DNA from: Strigops habroptila
Lineage: Eukaryota > Chordata > Aves > Psittaciformes > Psittacidae
Length of the DNA: 64,000 bases
Direction: 5' to 3'
NCBI RefSeq assembly: GCF_004027225.2
Contig: NC_044282.2
Location: 44,546,576 to 44,610,575, forward strand
Of the stretch, positions 1 through 32,898 are shown in pieces (the first letter of the stretch is position 1; every line of letters starts with the position of its first letter). The position numbers and the translations under genes were made by a program. Below the pieces are notes generated by a model. That model did no database searches and was not told the DNA's origin. It worked only from the letters and a program-made list of their open reading frames with translations.

Positions 1-3000
1 GTAGTGCCAAATACATATTACAGCTTGGGGGAGGAATCCAGTGAAATTGTTACTCTCTCTGTGTTATTGCTGGTCTTCCCAACATGAATTGCCACCATGA
101 ATTGTTGCCCATATAAGTTTGCCTTGAAATAAATGGTCTTCAAACAGCCAATCAGTAAGAGTAAACAATAGTAATTTAAATCACAAAATGGTTTGTTCTT
201 TTATAGTATTCATTTAAAAACATAGCCATGATCACTTTAGTGTTCATAATGCTGAGGACATGCCAATAAATGCCTACCTGGAGACCAAATATGGAAAGAA
301 CAACAGTCAGGCTTAATCTGAACTCCTGCTTGTTCATGCTTAGAGTGAGGGAAAGCTCCTGGAAATTCACATATCTCATAGTGCAGCTATTGCCCTTTTT
401 AACCCTTACCCTTCAAGTGACAGAGCCATACTGGGCAATTTTATCAGCTGGGTGATGCAGTGGCAAGTGGGTTAACACTCTTGCTTCTTAAAAAAGCCTC
501 TGCAAGAGTTACCTCTGCTAAACTTCTAAAGTACTTTGTGCCATTTCTCTATCAGCCATTCCCTGTGTATTTCCACTACTCTCCTTCGTGAGTAGTTATG
601 TTCTTCCCTGGCCCTTCCATAGACACTCTTGATATCTCCTGGAGTTCTGTTTTACTTACAAATTGATGAAATTTTGAGTGTCTTAGCTACTGATTCGTTT
701 GGGTTTTAATTTTTACTCAACTTCCAGTTCTGGCTCAGTTACTAAGGTCACTTAAGTATTCTGTTTCTTATACATTACTTCAGTCTAGGGGGTGTTTGTC
801 CTGATGCCTTGTTTGATGAGCTTGTAGAAATGATGATCCTGCACCAGTCTTAGTACCCAAAAAGCCACAATTCCAGAAGCACCAGAAAGGGTTGTTTTGA
901 GTAAGAAGCTAATGTTGGTGAAAAGCTGTGGAAGAAGAAGTAAAGCATTGAAGAGAGATACATAAGGATAGAAAACTAGGAGAGAAAATGGTGGTATGCA
1001 TAGGTTAGTAATTACAGCATACAGGTGATTGATAGGGAATGAAACAGAAGACTCGGTGAAGTAATACTAGCCGGTGAAACTAATGAGTGTGTACTTCCAA
1101 TATTCAAAACAAGAAAAAGCCTAGGTTGCACATTAAACCAATGCTTAAAGTAAATGGTAGAAGTGTTCAATAATTTCTCTTTATAATTGAAACAAGGATG
1201 TTTAGTGCTATCCCATTTGATATTGCTAGAATAAAGAGTTTACCATCTGTAGAAAAGTAGGATGAGGGAATTTGCTAAAATTACTTATTTCGTGTCAACT
1301 AACCCAGATAGCTTACACTGAGGAGCTACTTGAATCGTTAATGTTATTGTTAAACAATACTTGGAAAACTGGGGAAATGCCCAAATGCTGAAAAACTGTA
1401 GATGGTGTTTGTATACTTAGGAAGGGCAAGAGGAGATGAACCTAGGGAATAGAACAATTAGCCTTGAATCAGCACCGAGTTCTGTTTTAATTACGTTGAG
1501 CTTGAGGTGATGGCTAGATATATCCAAGTAATGTCACAGAATGGTTAACATACTCTAATTGTATGCTAATATCTGATTCTTTCTTTTTTGATGTTAGTGA
1601 GCATGTTTTCAGATAAACACATTGTCTTTTTAAATAGTACAGCATGTCTTTTGATGAAGGTTCCTCATTCGTTTAGACCATTTCAAGAGTAAGAGCTTCA
1701 AGCCTTACTGAGAATGAGAAGTGATCACAAGATGTTTTCCCGTGGAAGAGAAATGGTTTTCCAGGGGAAGATCATGGGTTTTAGACTGGACAGGAAACAG
1801 ACAATAAGGTGGTTTTGGTTTGTGGGAGAGCAGAATGTTTTTTTTTCTCTGACAAGGTGACTCATTGTATACTAAGCATTTAACACTGAAATGTAGTGCT
1901 TTGGTTTCTAAGTGATTTAAAAGTGGCTACACTGCTTTTGAAAGTGGGACTGAGATTCAGTCTTGCAGGTGTGTGCCACTGCGATCTTATAAATTGCCAC
2001 CTATCAACTAAGCTGCACTATCTACTGGTGTACACTTATAGCCTCTAAAAATCTGAGGTAAGGCAACGTAGCCTAGCCCTGTGCGAGCAAGGTTCACACT
2101 AAATCATATTGCCTTGTATTTGCCATGGGCTAACAATTCTTACTGGGAAAATTACCCTGGCTCAGCTGGCATGTGGTAACTGCTGTCATTTCATCATGTG
2201 TCTCTCCTTGTTCTTAAGTTCCTTGTAGCTAAATTTCTGGCACCTAACTTCATGCTTTCACTGTCATCTGTGACAAGAGCTTGGTATCTTGTAGAGCAAT
2301 TCCTTCCACCTTAAGATGTCTAAAATAGGTGACATGAACTGGCTTCCTGGAGGTACCAATTGCTCTTCATTGGCTGTAAAAGGCACCAACATGGCTGGCT
2401 GAGCCCAGATTAATTCTGCCTGTCTTTGGAGGTTTTCCTGTGTTGTTTCTAAGTGTTTGCTTACAAAGCACTGAGCACAACTGGAATGCTTTGCTGGTGT
2501 AAGAAAAAACAATTACTTCTTATACTGACAGAAGCTGAGAGCTCTGTATTTGGAAGTGTACGCAGTGCCCGGAAAAGGCAGTGCCTTTTGTTTCCCTCAT
2601 CGGCTAACCACAGCGGCTGATGAAAGAGCAAGTGGCCTTAACATGTTTTTTCAAGGATATCTCAAGCATTGTTCTACAACCAAAGTTATAAATCTGTAAC
2701 AGGAAAACTGGGGTGATCTGTGGGAATCAGAAAACAAATTTGGAGAAATTGTAATGGGATTAAAAAAAGGAAAGTCAACTTGCATTTCAAATGGAATCTT
2801 GCATACAGATTTTAAAGTGCTTAAGACACAAGCTTCATTAAGTATACACTTTCATTTTTCCAATAAAACAACTGTTTTGTTCACTCAACAATTTGCACGA
2901 TTTAAAATCTATACTAGATAAAAAGAAGCAATAAAACCCAAGCTTTGAGAAGGAAATTGCAGTAAGAACTAAGAGGAGTTCTTCATTAAGGACAGAAGGA

Positions 3001-3393
3001 TTAAACTAGAGCCTCTGCTTAGGGTGGGGGAATCAAGCAGCAGTGGCTTTCTAATAAAAAATCAGATTGACTTTCTTTGTGGACATTAACATTCATTCTC
3101 TGGTGAAGCACGTTTCATGTTTTGCTTAACAAAATGTGCATGTCCCTAGAGTGTGCTGACATTCAATGTTCTGTGAGTATCATAAACCTGAACTCTGACA
3201 TCCTTCTCCTGTACAATGGCTTTCTTACTTTGTGCAGTTGATCTAGCTATCGTAATAGTAATTTTGAACTGTACATAGGTGAAGCATTCCTGCCTGAATT
3301 GGTTTAGATATAGACTGTCAGTTGTAGATAATTTGCATTAAATGTATAGTGCTGTTTAAACTCATGTTGGTTACTTAAAAAAATTTACTGCAG
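1..3393. other. TRAPPC12: TRAPPC12 intron sequence, no gene seen
   Basis: AT-rich single-copy sequence left of the first recognised TRAPPC12 exon. I see no splice-bounded coding segment or recognisable repeat. The short open frames here have no family resemblance. Confidence 0.6.
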
Positions 3394-22391
<18,998 letters not shown>

Positions 22392-22466
22392 ATCATTTCC
22401 AACTAATTTTTTCCAGCAAGGCTGATTTTTTAAATTGTATATACTCTTGCTAATGTGTAAATGTGA

Positions 22467-22472
22467 AATAAA
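22467..22472 (+). promoter_or_regulatory. TRAPPC12: TRAPPC12 polyadenylation signal AATAAA
   Basis: A canonical hexamer 76 bases after the TRAPPC12 stop, followed by T/GT-rich sequence (tgagtttgttgtc) suited to a downstream element. Confidence 0.75.
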
Positions 22473-24635
22473 ATCTATTCAATTATGAGTATTCAGTGGC
22501 ATTACTACTGAGTTTGTTGTCTCTGACAGTCCTGTCATTGTGAAGACTGTGCTGACCCAGAGCCAGCTTCATCCCTACAAGTCTTATGTACAAGTCAACT
22601 ACTCAGATTCTTTTTATAAGAAAAAATGAGTTTGACCTTATATTGTGTTGGCGGTTGTTAAGGTTTTTCAGTAATTAGAAAATCACATGAGCTAATTTCA
22701 TTAGCTAAGAGTTACTGACAGAGTATCAGTATGTGTATTATAGAAGTGAAATTCTGACTGCACTTCTTTTCACTTGCTCTTACTGCATGTGTCTCATTTT
22801 GCCCCATCAGACTGTTGAGTATTACACCTTTGTATGTCCACTGCTCTTAGCAGAGGTTTCCTGATAATCATCACGCCACGTCCAGATGGCATGTGAGGGA
22901 ATCACCCAGTCCCCCACAGTATGAATTTCCCACAATATGAGCGACTGTATCATCTGAATGATACTAAGTGGGCTCCCTGTACTTTCTCGGTATTGTGAGC
23001 TTTCAAATCTTTCAGATTAAAGCATTATGGAAAGCTGCGAGTGGGAGTGGGGGATTTTTCTATCCCAAAGTAATGCTTGCTTCAGTACTTTTTTCCTCTC
23101 CCACTCTCTGTCCAACATCTCCACTTGACTCTCAACAGCAGATGCCACAAGGTTGTACTAAGGACCCTGTAACTTGTGCATGTGTACTTCAGCTCTTACT
23201 GTACTGTCTTCCTCCTGCCTACCCTAGAGGCTGCGGATTCCTCTTGGTGCAGACAGGCATAACTGCTCCACTCTGGCATCCTGCTGGGCAGGGAAAGGAG
23301 CACTGCCAGTTCGGTGGAGCAGGTATGCAGCCCGTTTCGGTTCTTACCAAGAAAGAAGTTCTTACCATTTCTCCTCTTACCAAGTGAAAACCCAGTGCAG
23401 AAAGTATTTCCCAGGGAAGAGGATGGAGAGGCTGAGGCAGAGGTATCTAAGGGTTAGGCCACACAGAGTGGAAGCAAATGGGGTGATGCAGAGCAGGACA
23501 CAAGGAAGTTACCGCTGATAGGACAGTGCCAGCATAGAGTGATTCTGGCATCCCTTGGAACACAGGTTTTTGGAATCACAGTACCGCTGCAGTATCAGTG
23601 AATTTCACATCTCTGCCCACATTTCTGCATTCAGCTGTGTTGTAGATTCAATCCAGATACTCCCATTCCTTGTACATGAATATATACATCTGTTCATTGG
23701 GGGGGGGTTATTATCTTGAGACTTAATGTTTAACAATTGGAGTAGCTTCTTGTCATAAACCACTGCCATGGGACAATTCTGTTACTGTGTTATTACATCT
23801 TTTATACCACATCCATCAGTTAATTCTCACTGTCTTTAAATACCCCCACCTGTATTTTTAAATAACTAATAACTTGGTCTTATGTTTGTCCAACTGGAGA
23901 TACTGTACAGGGGCCAAACAGCTGTCTTCAAAAAACCAGGTCCTTTGAAAACTAGTGCAAGCTGGACATGCAAAAAAATTAGGATGCCTAAAAACCACCA
24001 GTCACCTCGAAAGACATAAACCTACAGCTTATACACACACAGAGTTTGTCCCATTTTCACAGGATATATATGGTTTACGGGTCATGCTTTTACACTGAAG
24101 CAACAGCTAGTTATGTACCAATCAACTGGAAAAAGTCAAACCAGTTGGTATTCCTGTTACTGGCTTGGCTTCTAATTCCACAGCTAGATCTGAATTAAAC
24201 TTGTGCAGAACTTGGGTAGGCTTGTCCTAAGGTACCACTACTGAACTCAAAAATGTAAATTCTGGAGCACCTACTTCAGCTGGGTTTAAACACTGTTTAC
24301 ATATCTTCAGTGAGTATTAAAATACAGTGAAATAAAAGTGGTTACTTCTGCATTGCTCTTTATGAGGTTTTACATTTGTTTTAAATACTGCTATGACAAG
24401 GTTTAACAGTAATTGGACAAATTCTCAAGTTTACATTGCTATAACTGAGTGGAAATCACTGTAGTTTTCAGTTTGTCACAACTATTAATCTGATCTGGTA
24501 TGCTACGTGCTGTTCTCATTACAAGTAATCTGAAGGTCACTGTTCTTGGGCATGGGGAGACAGATAGAAAGAAATCCTGGTATGTAACCACCACTGTTTT
24601 CAAAGATTTTGAGAGCATTGAACAATTTACCAGGG

Positions 24636-24915
24636 CATGTAGTGACAGGGCAAAGGGGAATGGCTTTAAAACTGGCAGAGGGGAAATTTAGATTAGATAC
24701 TAGAAAGAAATTCTTTACTGTGAGGGTGGTGAGGCGCTGGCACAGATTGCCCAGAGAAGCTGTGGCTGCCCCATCCCTGACAGTGTTCAAGGCCAGGTTG
24801 GACGGGGCTTGGAGCAACCTGGTCTAGTGGAAGGTGTCCCTGCCCGTGGCAGGGGCTTGGAACTAGATGATCTTTAAGGTCCCTTACAACCCAAACCAGT
24901 CTGTGATTCTGTGAC
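24636..24915 (+). mobile_element. CR1 LINE 3' fragment
   Basis: A sense CR1 tail. It runs from gtgacagggcaaaggggaat through attgcccagagaagctgtgg and gttcaaggccaggttggacg to the terminal aggtcccttacaacccaaac and ctgtgattctgtga. It is 5'-truncated. It is the best-preserved CR1 3' end on the plus strand in the window. Confidence 0.93.
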
Positions 24916-27900
24916 TCCAGTTAGAATTTACAATGATATGTAAATTAATACAACAGAGATTCCCATGCAGTTAGCTGAAGGTCGGGTCTTGAGTTAGATT
25001 GCTATACTATCATCTACACTTTCAGGAAGCTTGATTTGTCTTTTCCAATTCTGAATGGAAGTAGTATGATCCATCATCATCCAGCTTCAAGCTGAAGCCA
25101 CTTGCCGCTTTATAATCAAGGAGTAAAATGCTTCCTTTTTTAGTTCAGTAGTGCCTTATACTCACTGCACGTGTAAATGGCAGCCTGTGTTCTGAGCAGC
25201 AGAGAATAAAAATTTATGATCCCAGTCAGTCAAATAACCATTAAAAAAGAAACACTCTGAAAACGTAATCCCCTGTTCTCCAAGTTTCTCTAAATTCTAA
25301 TTCATATGTATTACTGCATAGGTCTCACATCGGTATGTTTGCTGTGCTCTTGTTAGTAGAAGCTTTTAACTTGGATAAAAACACCCGTAGAGGAGACTTG
25401 GACTGGGTGACCTCTAAGCTCAGTGAGCCATTAAACAAGTGACATCCTGGTAGACTTGCAGAATAATTAAAATTTAAATGCAAAGGCATATTATCACTGC
25501 TGGATGTATGCAAATTGTTAACTGTTTATAAAATGCAAGAAAGAAGTGTCAGTGTCACTTTCTGGTTTGGATTTAACATACGTACAAGTGAAGAGTTTGA
25601 CTTTCCTATATTCAGCCAGTTGCACATCTGAATGCTGTATATGGTGTTAGCATTAAAGCTAAGGACAAAATTCGTCCTCAAAACATTAATTACACCAGGC
25701 AATCCCGTTAAATTCAATGAATTCAGCTGAATTTAATGAGGGTTCCTGGTGTAAATGAGGGCAGAGCTCAGTTCTAAAACACAGCATGCATGTGTCGTCT
25801 GGCTAAGTGAGAAAAGCTGTGGAAGTATAGCCTGAATGAGCTGATTGTTGTATTCAAGTCTTAAAGCTTAATGTGCCTGAACAGAAGTTTTGCATTTAAA
25901 TTTCCTCTTCTATTAAAAGAGGAGCAAAGAAGCTGTACTTCAGACATTCGGATAATTACATTATGCACAGAGACCCTGATCCTCAAAAGGACTTCAGCAG
26001 CTCTCTGCCATTTCTAGCACTCAACTGCTGTTCAGGTGATAATGGCATCCCCTCACCAGCTGGTCATTTACATTTTCCCAGCGCCTCAGTTTCTGGACTG
26101 GACCCGTTAAATGTTCCCCAGGAGGCATGTGCAGACGTGCCTGAGACTCCACACTGGACCTTCAGCTAGTGTCCTGGAAACGATCGCTCCTCCACCTACC
26201 TTGTCCTTTGTGTCAGCAAGAGCTGGCTGAGCTCACTGACCCGGTGCAGAAACTCGCCAAGCCAGCACACACCCTCTTCAGATTCATCTTCATCCTGAGG
26301 ATGAAGTCTTCAAGCCAAGGATGTGCTGAGAATTACCCGCTGTCTGGGTAGGCTGCCAGGTTTGCTGCACTGCAGTGGCCTGCGAGGTGGTAGGCAGGCA
26401 GGCAATCCTTCTCCAAAGTCTTTGCTGCAGGTGTTTTGCAAGTCAGATTGGAGAGGGGAGTAAGGGATGCAGTCCACGTCCATAGCTAGGTTGCGTTGTC
26501 TTACTTGTGTGCCAGGTGATGCGCTAAATCCACCACATGCATTGCAGCCATCCAAATGGAGATTGCAAGACGTGTGGTACTCCCATCTCCCATGGTATTT
26601 AGCTGGTGAGAAATATACATTTCCTCTCTGCTTAAACTTGCCATCAAGAAATGTGTGAAAACAGGCCTGAAGCATCAAATACAGGTTTAAATGTGTTCCA
26701 GATAGGTAGAACCACAGCAGCCAGAGCTGCTAGCAACCTACATTGCTGCTGTCCTGGGCAGAGGCCAAGGGAACTAGAGCTATTAGTATGAGGTGAATTT
26801 TATCCATCAGCCCATACCTATAATACAAGTTCTAAGGAACCTGGACATCCACCCCTGCTTTCTACCCATTTAATCAAACATTGGGGGAAAAAGTGTTTTA
26901 CCAGTGAGGTACTTCACAGTGTAGGAACCTGCACAGTTTTTAGCATTTGAACGGCAGCTCAGTAGCACAGAATGAAAACGAGCTCCAACACTAACTTGGA
27001 GGCAATGATAATGGGAAGCTGCTTTCCCACTTAGTTCTCTCAGTCAGCTTCAGAATCACAAATGTGGAGAATCTCATCTTCAAGGGGTGTGTGAGATGGT
27101 CACAATCCTGGCTTTAGGGAGGACCCAGGTGCCACCTTTCCAAGCTGTTCTGGGTCAGCACCTGATCCTGTCCTAGATTTGGACACCCATTTGCAGGTGT
27201 TTTATGTATGAGAGTCACTAAAATGAATCCAACTGAAAGCCAGCAACAATGGCTTATAATTAACCCACAAAGAGAGAAAAAATTGGATGTTCCCTGTTTG
27301 ACGCAGGGAGGGAAGGAAGGAAGGAGGGAGAAAAGAGAAATACATTTCTTCTTGGCTTTGAAGAAATGTCAAAACTGTCAGTGCTAAACTCAAAATATTG
27401 AAGTGAAAGGATGCAGAATAGAATTACTAGAGCTGTTTAGTAAAAAATCCAGTGCAAGGTGTGAGCAACTACTTCAGGTGCTGGCACACACTCCAGTGGC
27501 AGGCGGCAGAACTACTGAGCCCCAGCCCCAGCTGCTGCCCATGCATAACCCAGACACCACTCAGTGTCCCTTGTCACAGCATCACCCAGAACAGCTTCAT
27601 GGCTCTTTCCATGAATAGCGGGTCAGCTTTAAGTTGCCTGAATCATTTGGGAAAAAAAGAAAAGCAGCCTGAGGGTGGACCCAAATCACAGTCTCCGGGC
27701 TCAAATGCTTCTGATCACAGGGGAAACCAGCGCCCAGAGCTCAGTTTGGCTGCTCTAGGCTGTGTCTGTGGCCAGAGGCAATCCTGGAGCATACCTAGCC
27801 CAATTTTCTGCCAGCCAATGCAGCTCATTGACAGGCACAATAGTGATTAATCCGTACCCTGAGAAGCAGCACAGAAGCAATGAAGGGGCACTTTTAAAAA

Positions 27901-30900
27901 TTAGCACAGGAATCCCAGAGAGAACTGCAGCAAGGGAAGCCAGCACTGAGAGAGATCCACAGCCCTTTGACTGCTGAATCTTCACCCAGGATTTTGGGGG
28001 TTTGGAGTTGCTTCTCTGTCTCATCTGGGTATTTATACAGTTATTAGAAAACGTGAGCTAGTGACTCAGTCGCATGAAAAGTAGGTTTTCAAATTGCAGG
28101 TATAGCAGAGCATCTTTTTGCAAACACCCAAAATGTTTTGGGAATCAGGCTGTAAAGTCACAATGAATGCAGCAAATCAGATCAAGTCTGGATCTCTGAG
28201 ACAGCAATATTTAAATTGTAACACTAATTCATCCCACAATGAGTTGATAACTTTATTTGGCTTCAAGAAATAGAAGACAACTGGCAGTGACCTCATTTTG
28301 GGAAGAGAGAAGAGAATCTGAGAATCTCTATCATTTTCACAGGGAAGACTCCTAGACAGATGATGTAATTATCGAGCATAGCACAGGTCAGGCCAACAGC
28401 CTCTGCCTGGCCAAATATCTAAATCCATTATTTGGCTACTAGGGATACTCTTCAAAGCAGTGCTCAGCTGCCACCTCAGGCTTTACGTGCCTTGGTGTCT
28501 GCCAGCTGATATTAAATGATGGCCTTTGTCAGAAAACTGTCACTTCTCATAAGCTCCTAGGTTCAAGCCAGATCCTGGGGTCGGGAACCAGGCAGGCGAG
28601 TGCCTATTCTGCCAGTGGGACCCGATGCTCTGAGAGCATGAAGATCTTGTATCTGTCAAGTTCAGCAACCAGGGCAGGCAGCTGCCAGCTCCTGCAGCTG
28701 CTGGGAAGCAGCACAGCCCCTGCTTTGGGCAGCCTGTGGCTAGACACCCCTCACAGCAGCATTTCCCTTCACCCCTTTGTAGGCACCCCTAAGTGCCTGG
28801 TGTGGATGTTACCAGTTAACTACCAACTGGCTGTGAAATGTCTTTGCATCAATATATCCAGCCAAAGACACTTACAGCAGGACATATAAGAAGGGAGGGC
28901 AGCATCAGAGACCTTGCAGCTACATGTTTGCCCACCTAATTTATTAAAAATCACACTGACCATCCACAGTTTGCCTTGAGTCCATTCACAGAAAAGCTCT
29001 GAGAAATTGGGATATACGCCACATGGGAAAAGCTTGGATTAATGTGGAAAATAATGCATAGGTACCAAAAAAGCTGTCTTCAAACCCCTCAATTCTGTAC
29101 CACTTTTCCTACCATTTTTTTTTTAATCTCTAATCCTGGAGGTGTTGAAATATTCCACTTGCCAGAGTCAATGCTGCCAACATGATATTGCTGGAACCTC
29201 TTACATAAATTTTCATACTACATCAATGCACCAAGATTTTCCACTAGCTGCAGTAAAACACTCATGGGTTTGGACCAAAAATCCATTTCACTTTGCACTT
29301 TTCAATATGTGGGGGAAAAAAAGAAAAGAAAACCCCAAACACATAAAATCACCATGAAAATAAACTGTGTTTTTCATCTGCAGGAACGGCATGTTCTCTC
29401 TTCCTTCTCTCCACTCTCTGGAGCATTTTCTATTAATATTAATGCTTTTCTCTGCCCAGCTGTTTCCTCCCAGTGTAATCTCCCATGTAATCTCTTCACA
29501 GGTGTGGAATCTTTATACCAGCCCCAAATTGTTTTTTTCTTGGCTGACAAAAAACCCCCACCTTCAGAGAGCAAAGCTTTTACTCTTTCAAAGACACCTA
29601 TAGCACTAAAGGGTATGGACTCAAAAGCATTGACAGCAAGACCCCCACAGCCCTCACCACCTCCTTGCAGCAGAATGCATTGTGCTGTGAAAATGATGAA
29701 CGATCTTCAGCAGGGTGATCGTGAGTTATCCTTGACAGCCAGGAGATGGGAGCTGTACCTGGCATATATATCCCTCCAGAGAAGCAACAAAACAAGGTGG
29801 CTCAGTCCTGCTTCCCAGGTCACATCCTACATCAGCGAGCTGCCGAAAGCAATTGCTGTGAGCAGCCACTTTACTGTCCATCCCTCATCACTGCCTCCAA
29901 ACTGCAAATCTCTCCTGAGGAGAGTGTGTAACCTGCTCTTTCATCCCAGTCGCCCTCCAGTCTGTTATGGGCTGGCTGTGCTGTAAACAGGGGCTCCTGA
30001 GAGCCCACGCTACTGCCTCCAATTCTCCTTTTGCAGAGAGAGAGAACAAAATTGAAAGGCTCACAGGAGGAATGAACAGTCTCATGTTGACTTCTGTTTA
30101 AAAAGAACCCTAAACATCCAAAAGCAGGAGAAAGATGAATTAGATTGGATACCAGGGACTGATAGCAGCATCAGGAGGAAGCAGTCATTGTACTTTACAT
30201 TCGAAAACACAATTTTCTGTGGCATATAAGTCAAAGGAATAAAACTTGCTGCAGGCAGTAACTGTCATTTATTCCTGTAGCTGTACCTTGAAAAATCCCC
30301 AAAGTTTATCCTGGGACCAGGATGCCGCAGTGTGCTGCACAAGAGGACACTCAAGTGCTCCTTCCAGACAAGTGGCACACAAATCCCTGAACCGATGAGG
30401 CACATGACACAGCACAGCGCCTGTGCAAGCCCACCTGATGTGTGGCTGACTACAGTCAAACGTCCTATTTGCTAGCAACACTGATATTTCAGCCAGGCTT
30501 ATCACTGCACGAAACCCAGCACAGGTTGAACAGGGCTTGCATTTTGCAAGTGTGGATTGTGCCTGCCCCCTGTCCCACAGATTGAGCCTCCACTGGCAGG
30601 ACGAAGGGGCAGCTGTGTCCCTGCAGCTTGTCTGGGTTGCAATCAGAGACCCTCAGGCAGGAAACATGTGCCTTTTTTATCCACCTTTTCCAACTGTAAA
30701 GATAAAAATTAGTATAATTTCACTTCAATATTGCAACTTTGTTTTCAGAAACACTTCCAGCACCTAGAAAAGGTTAAAAGTAACACTGCCACAGAGTGAG
30801 AAAACATTGTTGCCTGCTGCAGACCGGGTGCGTGCACACCCATAGGGAGGAACACTGGGACAGTTCAGCTTTCAACCTAATTTCCTTCTTTCCTAATGTC

Positions 30901-31754
30901 TGCTACGTTAGGAAAATTCATGTAAGCCCAGGTTTCAACTTCTTTCTAGAATCATGTTTATTCAGGAAACTGCAAGGCAGGAGCTTGTATTGTATCTGGC
31001 TGAAATGGGCACACAGTCTACAGCCAGCACAGAGCCTGTGCTCCTGTCACCCATGGAGAGCTGGTGCAAGCAGTACTTTGTCATTATAAAGTAATTCATC
31101 ACTGTAAAGAGCAAATTCATACCAAAATGCTTCAGTGCCCATTGCTGAGGAGCTGCACGTCCTGTGTGACGGCACGGCATTTACTGAGAACCAGACCAGC
31201 ATGTGTAAGTCTGCTCTTCTCCATCCTACAGCTAAAGAAACTGAGGCACACAGTGTCCCATGTTACAGAACAAGTCAATAGCAGCACAAGGAATAAAAGC
31301 TGATTAGGAATTACAGTTCCACCATTGTTCAATGCGTCCTTAAAGTCAGCACAAGAAAAAACCAACCAAACAAACACCCAAAACCATACAAGCAAAAAAA
31401 CCCCATATCCAAGACAAAGTAATTTTATTAATCACTCACAAGAGCCAATTGCTACATTGTGCTGAGAGAAAGCCACAGCTTTATGTACCAAGGCAGAACT
31501 TGGGAAGCTGCATACTAAAATGCCAATTATGCAAATGCCTCTTATGAGCATTTTTAGACAAGAATGAAGCAGGCTTTATTTTCTTTAATTAAAACCAGAA
31601 TCCTATGTAGTTCATTAGCATGGATTCAGAGCAGAATGAATATTAATGTAGCCCACCTCTCCCAATTCTACCTGGCAGAGATATCAAGGGAAAAAAAAAA
31701 AAAAAAGAAAAGGTTAGAAAATGGATTCCTGAGCAATTGTAAATGCAACTACCT

Positions 31755-32676
31755 AAGGTCACTGAGGCCACTGCATCCTTGAAAGGTCACAGAGATCAGG
31801 AAAACCTTTTTGAGTGGAAGAAGGCAACTGATACAGCCATCTTCAAAAAGGGGAGAAAGATCTGTGGAACTACAGTCTGGACAGCCTCACTTCAGTCCCC
31901 AGGAAAATTACTGTATAAGCTGTTACAGAAGCTGGTCCAGGTACATGAAACAGCAGGTGATGGGGAGCAACCAGCCAGCGCCCATTTACCAAGGGCACAT
32001 TCTGGTGGCCCATCCTGACTGCCACCTGAGAGGCAACGGCTGGTGCTATGGCAGAAGGGAAGCAGCAGATGTCATTCAGATTGACCACAGCAAGGCTTTC
32101 CACAGCATGTCCCACAGTAGCCTTGTAGCTAGACTGAGGGTATGAACTACAAGGCGGATGAAAAAACTCTGGACCATTAGATTCTGGATCAAAATGGTCA
32201 GTGGTTCAAGCCTAACTGTCAGGTGGTTACAAATGATACTCCTCTGTAGTCAAAGCTAGGGCAGAATGTGTTGAACATCTTCCTTGACAGAAAAATGGTC
32301 AGCTAAGGACACTGGTTTGTCAAGCCTGGAGAAGAGAAGGCTTAGAGGAAACCTAACTAGTTTCCCACTGGAGAAGGGACTGTGGAGAAGACAAGAGTCA
32401 GACTCTTCTCAAGCATTCCATGAAAGAGCCAGAGACAACAGTTGCAAAGGGCGACCAGGGAGTTGGCCACAAAGAACAAATGCTCGCCCACAACAGCAGC
32501 TAAGCACTGGAATGGGTGCCCAGACAGGCTGTGGAACCTCCATCACTGGAGGTTTCCAAACCTCATGGTCTTGAGCTTGGTCTAGCTTTAAAGTCGGCCT
32601 GGTACTTTGAGGGGGTTGGACTTGATAACCTCCAATGACCTTTCAATCTGATTTTTTTCTATAATTGTGTGATTCC
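31755..32676 (+). mobile_element. CR1 LINE fragment with decayed ORF2 and 3' end
   Basis: The longest CR1 piece here. Translated parts match the reverse transcriptase region: ATDTAIFKKGRK near 31830, and a segment aligned with the CR1 'ATDVIYLDFCKAFDTVPH' motif near 32070-32125 (here AADVIQIDHSKAFHSMSH). Internal sequence is deleted before the 3' part, which begins around gtcaagcctggagaagagaa. The end is ttggacttgataacctccaa...gtgtgattcc. The expected catalytic FADD motif is not present. It ends about 50 bases from the ADI1 polyadenylation signal, in the opposite orientation to ADI1. Confidence 0.88.
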
Positions 32677-32725
32677 AATTGTATAAGTAAGTAGAAGTAT
32701 AATCAGTGAAGAGCCACCGGTCACA

Positions 32726-32731
32726 TTTATT
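32726..32731 (-). promoter_or_regulatory. ADI1: ADI1 polyadenylation signal AATAAA
   Basis: AATAAA on the minus strand, 44 bases after the ADI1 stop. It implies a 3' UTR of only about 60-70 nt. Confidence 0.6.
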
Positions 32732-32775
32732 CTGACAGGGCTTCAGGCTCTTCCCCTGTCAGGTCTCGGACACTG

Positions 32776-32898
32776 TTACTGTGCTTCTTCAGCCAAAAAC
32801 TTCATATATGCTTTCCGAGCAGGAAAATCATCAGCTGGCCTGTTGTATGGTGTCCAGACGGGTTCTCCAACAAACAACCTCATTGCCTTGATGTAGTT
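32776..32898 (-). CDS. ADI1: ADI1 exon 4, terminal coding exon
   Basis: Forty codons plus TAA, from [20 protein letters not shown] to [11 protein letters not shown]. The acceptor is CTTTGACAG. It matches the conserved C-terminus of the family. Confidence 0.96.
   Translation of the reverse strand, partial: NYIKAMRLFVGEPVWTPYNRPADDFPARKAYMKFLAEEAQ

Larger units (their letters stand above)
22473..32725. other. Intergenic region between convergent TRAPPC12 and ADI1
   Basis: About 10 kb with CR1 pieces at 24636-24915 and 31755-32676. A G run sits near 23700 and a GGAA-rich stretch near 27307-27330. The longest open frame (29264-29986, 240 codons) has no recognisable motif, low-complexity composition and no splice or conservation evidence, so I do not call it a gene. 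Confidence 0.6.

Noticed and set aside
25385-25425. Short CR1-like phrase (ggactgggtgacctctaag)
   Set aside because: Only about 20 bases resemble the CR1 tail and there is no terminal attct repeat; too short to call.
29264-29986. A 240-codon open frame in the TRAPPC12-ADI1 intergenic region
   Set aside because: No domain, no repeat similarity and no promoter or splice context. Its Ser/Pro/Leu-rich composition looks random. A single frame of this length is not surprising in 64 kb.
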